From the NCBI GenBank assembly GCA_002435305.1, contig DJMH01000024.1:4422-24942 (forward strand): a stretch of DNA of 20,521 bases, in the 5' to 3' direction. Under the pieces are notes generated by a model. The model saw only the letters and a program-made list of their open reading frames with translations. It was not told the origin of the DNA and did not search any database. This document shows positions 16,024 to 20,521 of this stretch, one piece after another. Both the position numbers and the translations under genes were made by a program. This DNA comes from Dehalococcoidia bacterium UBA6495. Lineage in GTDB: Bacteria; Chloroflexota; Dehalococcoidia; Lucifugimonadales; UBA826. Each line of letters opens with the position of its first letter. The first letter of the stretch is position 1.

Positions 16024-16437
16024 TTAAGCTGGCTCCCACTTAGGAATTGCAATTTCATCACTAACATCATCAAACACAACTTTTAACTTCATATCTAGAA
16101 TAAGATTTTCTGGGGTGTTTTCTATTCCTACTATATTGGTCATCATCCTTGGCCCCTCATCAAGCTGAACAATTGCTATCGCATAAGGGGCATCTTCCTC
16201 AAACCCCGGGACCGGTCGATGATTTATCATGTAAGAGTAAAGGGTTCCCATGCCTCCTGTTTTGAACCACTCAAGATTGTCCGATAAGCAATTAGGGCAA
16301 TTCATTCTGGGGTAAAAAAACGGCTTGTTGCAGTTCAAACATTTCTGTATCCAAAGCTCATGTTGCTTTGCCTTTTCCCAAAAAACGTCCGATTCGGGTG
16401 TTGGCACCGGAATTGGTTTGTTGTAGCCACTACTCAT
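16024..16437 (-). CDS. Zn-ribbon OB-fold protein (DUF35 family), thiolase partner
   Basis: I chose ATG 16437 (137 residues) because an AAGGAG lies 10 nt upstream and the protein then begins just before the conserved region; the open frame extends back past the uvrA start but that part looks non-coding. The sequence has FWEKAKQHELWIQKCLNC, with the rubredoxin-like zinc ribbon CLNC and CPNC (two CxxC pairs), then the OB-fold with GMGTLYSYMINHRPVPGF and PYAIAIVQLDEGPRMMTNI. DUF35 proteins bind acyl-CoA and act as small partners of thiolase-fold enzymes, for example ChsH2 with Ltp2 and the archaeal acetoacetyl-CoA thiolase/HMG-CoA synthase complex. It lies directly upstream of the thiolase-like gene and is the first gene of that minus-strand unit, with a good promoter candidate 70-100 nt upstream. 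Confidence 0.9.
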   Translation of the reverse strand: MSSGYNKPIPVPTPESDVFWEKAKQHELWIQKCLNCNKPFFYPRMNCPNCLSDNLEWFKTGGMGTLYSYMINHRPVPGFEEDAPYAIAIVQLDEGPRMMTNIVGIENTPENLILDMKLKVVFDDVSDEIAIPKWEPA

Positions 16438-16509
16438 ATCCTTAATGCTCCTTTTTATAAATGCTACGAATCTAAAGATTAAATAATTTATTTGGAAATC
16501 AATATTCCG

Positions 16510-16539
16510 ATTGTATTGACGGTAAGTATTCCAGGTCAA
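16510..16539 (-). promoter_or_regulatory. Predicted promoter for the DUF35-thiolase unit
   Basis: On the minus strand TTGACC (16539-16534, five of six to TTGACA) is followed after 18 nt by TACAAT (16515-16510, five of six to TATAAT). The leader to ATG 16437 would be about 65 nt. The same stretch contains the inverted repeat ATTGAC...GTCAAT. Confidence 0.5.
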
Positions 16540-16571
16540 TGAACACTGACAGATTAATAAAATTTCAATCT

Positions 16572-16599
16572 CAACATCAAGTAGTGAAATGTTAGAATC
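16572..16599 (+). promoter_or_regulatory. Possible promoter for uvrA
   Basis: TCAACA (16572-16577) and TAGAAT (16594-16599) with 16 nt spacing match the consensus in four and five of six positions. They lie about 42 nt before the uvrA ATG at 16641. I could not see a convincing SOS (LexA) operator in the 203-nt divergent gap. Confidence 0.33.
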
Positions 16600-16640
16600 A
16601 GACAATAACCCTTTTAAGACAACCAATTTAAGAACGTGCG

Positions 16641-19493
16641 ATGCCACCTAAATCCGGTCCCATAAAAAATATAGTGGTGAAAGGCGCTAGAGAACACAAT
16701 TTAAAAAATGTGGATGTAACTATCCCCAGAAATAAACTTGTTGTTATTACAGGGGTATCTGGATCGGGAAAAAGCTCCTTAGCGTTTGACACCATTTACG
16801 CAGAAGGCCAACGCAGATATGTGGAGTCATTATCCGCCTATGCCCGTCAATTTCTCGGCCGAATGGACAAGCCAGACGTTGATTATATTGAGGGACTTTC
16901 CCCGGCGATATCAATAGACCAAAAGGGTACATCACATAATCCCCGTTCTACAGTCGGAACAGTAACCGAAATATTTGATTACCTCCGGTTATTATTTGCG
17001 AGAGTAGGTAAACCTCACTGCTACAAATGTGGAAGAGCCGTACAAAGACAAACGATTCAACAAATAGTTGATTCCATCGCTGGATTACCTGTCTCTAGCC
17101 GGATACAAATATTATCTCCAGTTGTGAGAAGAAGGAAAGGGGAACACAAGGAAGTATTTGAATCGGCAAGAAAGTCAGGATTTGTACGAGTACGTGTTAA
17201 CGGTGAAATTAGGGACCTCAGTGACGATTTTGAGCTAGACAAACAAAAATGGCACAGCATCGACATCGTTGTAGACCGACTTGTGATCACTGAAAAGATG
17301 GACATGGTAAGAATAAGTGATTCCACCGAGGCAGCGCTGAAACAAGCCGAAGGAATTGTGCTTGTGGCTATTTCCGGAAAAGAGGAAATGATATTTTCGG
17401 AAGAATTTTCTTGTGTTTATTGCAACGTAAGTCTTGGGGAGATTGAACCTAGGACTTTTAGCTTTAACAATCCACATGGGGCTTGTTCTACATGTACAGG
17501 CCTAGGGTTCAAAATGGTTGTTGATCCTGATCTAGTAATCCCTGACAAAACAAAAACTATAGAGGACGGTGCCATAGAAGGTTGGTCAAGAGGAGGGTCG
17601 TTGTCTTCTTGGCACATGAGCCAGTTGAATTCTTTGTCAGAAATAGATAGTTTTCGAATCGATGTTCCGGTTCAGGAACTTGAACCAGAAACAATGGATA
17701 TGATTCTAAATGGTACCAAGACCAAAATTAAGATGTCTTATCGAAGCAGAAGAGGCAGGACATTCCGATGGAACCGGCGCTTTGAAGGAGTTATAGGAAA
17801 TTTAGAACGGAGATACACAGAGACAGAATCGGAAAATGTGCGTAAAGACATAGAGAGGTACATGACATCCCTACCTTGCCAGGGATGTTCAGGGCAACGT
17901 TTGAAACCGGAGTCCTTGGCGGTGACGATCGGCAATGAAACAATCATGAGTGTATCTGACAAATCCATCTCAGAAGCGGCTGATTGGGTTGCCTTACTTG
18001 AAAACCCAAAAACTCTTTCCATGAGAGATAAATCAATAGCGTCACAAATTTTAAAGGAATTATCTGGCAGGTTGCGGTTTCTGCTCAATGTAGGCCTCGA
18101 CTACCTAACACTTTCACGCACTTCTTCCACTTTAAGTGGTGGGGAAGCCCAGAGGATACGACTCGCAACCCAGATAGGATCTGGTCTAATGGGAGTGCTT
18201 TATGTATGCGATGAGCCATCTATTGGTCTGCATCCCGCAGATGATTATAGGCTCATAAACACACTAAAAGGGCTCAGGGATGTTGGTAACACTGTTTTAA
18301 TTGTGGAACATGATGAGGCAATTATGCGAGCGGCTGACCATATAGTGGATCTGGGGCCAGGCGCGGGGGAACATGGCGGTGAGGTGGTCGCATCAGGAAC
18401 TGTTAGCAAGATTATGAGCTCCAAAAATTCGCTCACTGGACAATATTTATCTGGTAGAAAAGTAATCGACACACCTCAGACCAGAAGATTATGCAATGGA
18501 AAATATCTAGAAATTGAAGGTGCTGCACAAAACAATTTGAATTCGATAGATGTAACGATTCCCCTCGGCATATTGGTATGTATCACCGGTGTTTCAGGGT
18601 CGGGTAAAAGCACCTTAATAAACGAAATACTCTACAAACGCCTGTCACAACACTTCTACCGAGCTAAAGATCGGCCAGGTAAATTCAAAAGTATTAAAGG
18701 TATTGAGAACATAGACAAAGTCGTCAATATTGACCAATCACCGATCGGGAGAACTCCGAGGAGTAATCCTGCCACATACACAGGCACGTTTACCCCTATA
18801 CGAGAGCTCTTTGCACAAGTACCTGAAGCAAGAAGTAGAGGCTACAAACCTGGTAGATTCTCATTTAACGTCAAAGGAGGAAGATGTGAAGCCTGCTCCG
18901 GTGACGGCCATATCAACATAGAGATGCAATTCCTACCTGACGTTTCTGTTCCTTGTGAAGAATGCCGAGCAAGCAGGTATAACAGGGAAGCATTAGAGAT
19001 AGAATACAGAGGCTTAAGCATCTCGAATGTCTTGCAATCAACGGTGACCGAAGCACTAAGCATTTTTTCTAACATACCAAGAATAAAAACAAAATTACAG
19101 ACCTTACAGGATGTGGGGCTAGGCTACATCAAATTGGGGCAACCGGCCACACATTTGAGTGGCGGTGAGGCTCAAAGAGTCAAGTTAGCAACAGAGCTTT
19201 CAAAAAGAGCTACTGGACAGACCTTGTACATTCTGGATGAGCCGACAACGGGACTTTCTTTTGAAGATTGTTCTCAATTATTGAGAGTGCTACACCGACT
19301 TGTCGACGCAGGAAATTCAGTTGTTTTAATTGAGCACCATCTTGATCTAATAAAAAGTGCCGATTGGATAATAGATCTTGGTCCTGGAGCGGGAGATAAA
19401 GGGGGGAATTTAGTGTATGAAGGAACTCCTGAAAATGCCACCCGACACGAAGGTTCTTATACAGGAAGATATCTCAAAAACATACTGCTATAA
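16641..19493 (+). CDS. uvrA: Excinuclease ABC subunit A
   Basis: This full-length 950-residue UvrA has every expected element. N-terminal: Walker A GVSGSGKSS at 38-46, the RRYVESLSAYARQFL and YIEGLSPAISIDQK segments, the first zinc module starting at Cys258 (CVYC...CSTC), signature LSGGEAQRIRLA with Ser499 and Walker B DEPSIGLH. C-terminal: Walker A GVSGSGKST from 650, the zinc finger C749EAC...CEEC used for DNA binding, signature LSGGEAQRVKLA and DEPTTGL. UvrA dimers with UvrB scan DNA for bulky lesions and start nucleotide excision repair. The start ATG 16641 has no strong Shine-Dalgarno. A small oddity is Cys in place of the usual Leu just before the first Walker B Asp (LYVCDEPS). It is transcribed alone, divergent from the DUF35 gene. 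Confidence 0.98.
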   Translation: MPPKSGPIKNIVVKGAREHNLKNVDVTIPRNKLVVITGVSGSGKSSLAFDTIYAEGQRRYVESLSAYARQFLGRMDKPDVDYIEGLSPAISIDQKGTSHNPRSTVGTVTEIFDYLRLLFARVGKPHCYKCGRAVQRQTIQQIVDSIAGLPVSSRIQILSPVVRRRKGEHKEVFESARKSGFVRVRVNGEIRDLSDDFELDKQKWHSIDIVVDRLVITEKMDMVRISDSTEAALKQAEGIVLVAISGKEEMIFSEEFSCVYCNVSLGEIEPRTFSFNNPHGACSTCTGLGFKMVVDPDLVIPDKTKTIEDGAIEGWSRGGSLSSWHMSQLNSLSEIDSFRIDVPVQELEPETMDMILNGTKTKIKMSYRSRRGRTFRWNRRFEGVIGNLERRYTETESENVRKDIERYMTSLPCQGCSGQRLKPESLAVTIGNETIMSVSDKSISEAADWVALLENPKTLSMRDKSIASQILKELSGRLRFLLNVGLDYLTLSRTSSTLSGGEAQRIRLATQIGSGLMGVLYVCDEPSIGLHPADDYRLINTLKGLRDVGNTVLIVEHDEAIMRAADHIVDLGPGAGEHGGEVVASGTVSKIMSSKNSLTGQYLSGRKVIDTPQTRRLCNGKYLEIEGAAQNNLNSIDVTIPLGILVCITGVSGSGKSTLINEILYKRLSQHFYRAKDRPGKFKSIKGIENIDKVVNIDQSPIGRTPRSNPATYTGTFTPIRELFAQVPEARSRGYKPGRFSFNVKGGRCEACSGDGHINIEMQFLPDVSVPCEECRASRYNREALEIEYRGLSISNVLQSTVTEALSIFSNIPRIKTKLQTLQDVGLGYIKLGQPATHLSGGEAQRVKLATELSKRATGQTLYILDEPTTGLSFEDCSQLLRVLHRLVDAGNSVVLIEHHLDLIKSADWIIDLGPGAGDKGGNLVYEGTPENATRHEGSYTGRYLKNILL

Positions 19494-19680
19494 ATACATC
19501 TGTGATGGAAGGGAGAAATCTTATTCCCCTATTGTTTACAGACCTTTAATGCTTCGGTAGTTACGCCCTCGAATATAAATTGTCATACCCATAAAAAGTG
19601 AGGAATAAATGATAAATATACTCTGTCTACAGATAGGGGTCCGCTGAAGATTGTTAGCCTGAAATCCATATGGTAGACTT

Positions 19681-19697
19681 GAGCCGAAATTCGGCTC
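19681..19697 (+). terminator. Hairpin, possible uvrA terminator or leader stem
   Basis: GAGCCGAA-A-TTCGGCTC is an 8-bp perfect inverted repeat (functionally a 6-bp GC-rich stem with a 5-nt loop) followed by CATTTT. It is the best terminator-like structure after uvrA but lies about 190 nt past its stop and the T tract is only four bases, so a leader hairpin for the next gene is equally possible. Confidence 0.4.
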
Positions 19698-19754
19698 CAT
19701 TTTAAATGGGCAAAGTAATGCCATAAATGAACTGTAAAGCAGCCGAAAATAAAT

Positions 19755-19782
19755 CTAACAAAGGGTAAAGCTAACAAAGGGT
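19755..19782. repeat. Tandem 12-bp direct repeat, 16-bp period
   Basis: CTAACAAAGGGT occurs at 19755-19766 and again at 19771-19782 with AAAG between. The 16-bp period and location 39-66 nt before the FAD-subunit start suggest tandem operator half-sites or a replication-slippage duplication. Each copy carries an AAAGGG that is Shine-Dalgarno-like but not followed by a start codon. Confidence 0.6.
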
Positions 19783-19820
19783 GCTGGATAAAAAGGTGCC
19801 CCGGCAAAGGAGGAAATCTC

Positions 19821-20521
19821 TTGAAGTGGATTGATTATGAAAATGCCAAAACGGTGGATGAGGCTATAAAGATCCTCTCCCAGTCAGGCGGAAAAGCTCG
19901 TCCAATGGCGGGTGGTACAGATTTGATTGTTCAATTGAGGGTTAAAGACCCAAGAGTGGACGCAGATATTGTTGTAAATGTTAAAGATATACCAGAACTA
20001 AATGAGCTTAGCTATAGCGCAGAGAAAGGGCTGACCATCGGTGCAGCGGTTCCCTGTTACAAAATTTATAACGATAACAATGTTATAAACCACTATCCTG
20101 CATTAATTGATTCCGCCTCATTGATTGGTGGTACTCAAATACAAGGTAGGGCCTCTCTAGGAGGCAACCTGTGTAACGCAGCCCCGAGCGGGGACTCAAT
20201 CCCCAACCTTGTGGCACATAATGGGGTAGCTATTTTAGCAGGCCCAAACGGTACACGGGAAGTTGCGGTGGAGGACATCTGCACCGGACCACGACAAACA
20301 TGTATTGAAAAAGATGAAATATTGGTTTCAATTAAACTTCCTAACCCCGGTGAAGGATTCGGTGCCAACTACATCAGATTTATCCCTCGAAATGAAATGG
20401 ATATAGCTGTCGTAGGTGCCGGTGTATCGGTAAATATTTCTTCGGGCAAATTCACTGCGGCCAGGGTTAGTTTGGCATCGGTTGCCCCTACTCCAATTTC
20501 GGTACCTGATGCAATTAGTGC
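19821..20521 (+). CDS. FAD-binding medium subunit of a molybdenum hydroxylase (xanthine/CO dehydrogenase type), 5' part
   Basis: The frame opens at TTG 19821, placed 7 nt after AAAGGAGG, the best Shine-Dalgarno site in the window, and runs 233 codons off the window end. It has the two FAD-binding motifs of the CoxM/XdhB/HcrB medium subunit: AGGTDLIVQLR near residues 32-42 and GGTQIQGRASLGGNLCNAAPSGD near 102-124, spaced as usual, with MDIAVVGAGVSV further on. This subunit carries electrons from the [2Fe-2S] subunit to FAD and on to NAD+ or another acceptor. The full family length is about 280-300 residues, so most of it is present; the CO dehydrogenase C-terminal domain begins near the cut. 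The large Mo-binding and small FeS subunits probably follow beyond the window. XdhC and MocA at 10157-11927 would mature this enzyme. Substrate is unknown. Confidence 0.92.
   Translation, partial: MKWIDYENAKTVDEAIKILSQSGGKARPMAGGTDLIVQLRVKDPRVDADIVVNVKDIPELNELSYSAEKGLTIGAAVPCYKIYNDNNVINHYPALIDSASLIGGTQIQGRASLGGNLCNAAPSGDSIPNLVAHNGVAILAGPNGTREVAVEDICTGPRQTCIEKDEILVSIKLPNPGEGFGANYIRFIPRNEMDIAVVGAGVSVNISSGKFTAARVSLASVAPTPISVPDAIS

Larger units (their letters stand above)
19494..19820. other. 327-nt non-coding gap with several inverted repeats upstream of the FAD-subunit gene
   Basis: This is the only stretch over 300 bases without a gene. I see no convincing coding frame. It holds, in order: GTCTAC (19625-19630) complementary to GTAGAC (19673-19678); the hairpin 19681-19697; an adjacent palindrome CCATTT-T-AAATGG (19697-19709); ATGGGCA/TGCCAT around 19706-19724 (stem with one bulged G); and the 12-bp direct repeat 19755-19782. 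It then ends in AAAGGAGG (19806-19813), 7 nt before the TTG start. This could be a structured mRNA leader plus the uvrA terminator. I did not recognise a known riboswitch class. Confidence 0.5.

Noticed and set aside
16438..16640. LexA/SOS operator controlling uvrA
   Set aside because: No convincing CTGT-N8-ACAG or GAAC-N4-GTTC type box is present; the only clear inverted repeat better fits the minus-strand promoter.
16438..16647. N-terminal extension of the DUF35 protein back to 16647
   Set aside because: The extra residues are low-complexity and unlike the family, would overlap the uvrA start, and cover the predicted divergent promoters; ATG 16437 has a Shine-Dalgarno site.
19536..19807. 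Two overlapping minus-strand frames of 62 and 74 codons in the non-coding gap
   Set aside because: They use two frames of the same DNA, have no family resemblance or convincing ribosome-binding site, and overlap the inverted repeats; more likely chance frames.
19494..19820. A Moco riboswitch before the molybdenum-hydroxylase gene
   Set aside because: The location would suit one, but the conserved GC-rich core and tetraloop-receptor features I remember are not visible; only a covariance-model search could revive this.
1..20521. A defence system, prophage, CRISPR array or tRNA/rRNA genes
   Set aside because: No repeat-spacer pattern, integrase, transposase, terminase, restriction partner or clover-leaf sequence was visible on either strand.

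Overview
The window reads as a slice of chromosome from a free-living, probably marine, AT-rich bacterium, with roughly 40% GC by eye. The mix of housekeeping genes (uvrA, a DNA polymerase III delta' gene, an ABC-F ATPase, htpX, an AlaX editing gene) with scattered acyl-CoA and molybdenum-hydroxylase type genes is what I would expect from a Chloroflexota genome of the Dehalococcoidia/SAR202 kind. That placement is inference from gene content and from the htpX-pspAB pair; there is no rRNA or other taxonomic marker here. I see no phage, insertion sequence, CRISPR array, tRNA or rRNA. Coding density is high, and only one gap (19494-19820) exceeds 300 bases.

Layout. Positions 1-5188, plus strand: the 3' end of an M16 zinc-peptidase gene, then a double-zinc-ribbon membrane protein only 4 nt downstream. 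Next are two adjacent short-chain dehydrogenases of the MFE-2 3-hydroxyacyl-CoA dehydrogenase type, of which the first has lost catalytic Ser and Lys, then a CvpA-like membrane protein and a compact HNH nuclease. Positions 5208-6260, minus strand: DNA polymerase III delta' subunit. Positions 6397-7926, plus strand: the membrane protease HtpX followed 9 nt later by a PspAB-like protein. Positions 7940-8125, minus strand: a possible small one-helix membrane protein. Positions 8235-10139, plus strand: an ABC-F translation-type ATPase. Positions 10157-11927, minus strand: xdhC followed by a mocA-type cytidylyltransferase, both for maturation of molybdenum hydroxylases. Positions 12093-12752, plus strand: a stand-alone LON-domain protein. 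Positions 12775-16437, minus strand: a DUF35 protein, an SCP2-type thiolase-like protein, AlaX and a class I aminotransferase. Positions 16641-19493, plus strand: uvrA. Positions 19821 to the window end, plus strand: the FAD-binding subunit of a molybdenum hydroxylase, cut by the window edge.

How the genes work together. Three functional themes recur. The first is CoA-thioester chemistry: the paired SDRs, where an active and a pseudo-enzyme subunit could form a heteromer, and the DUF35 plus thiolase-like pair, which lacks the usual nucleophilic cysteine and may be an aldolase-type or other carbon-carbon enzyme rather than a thiolase. The second is molybdenum hydroxylase assembly: XdhC and MocA would mature an enzyme whose medium subunit begins at 19821. 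The third is envelope quality control: HtpX with PspAB, and possibly the M16 peptidase with the zinc-ribbon membrane protein. The most unusual non-coding stretch is 19494-19820, which carries several inverted repeats and a 12-bp direct repeat just before the strongest Shine-Dalgarno site in the window.
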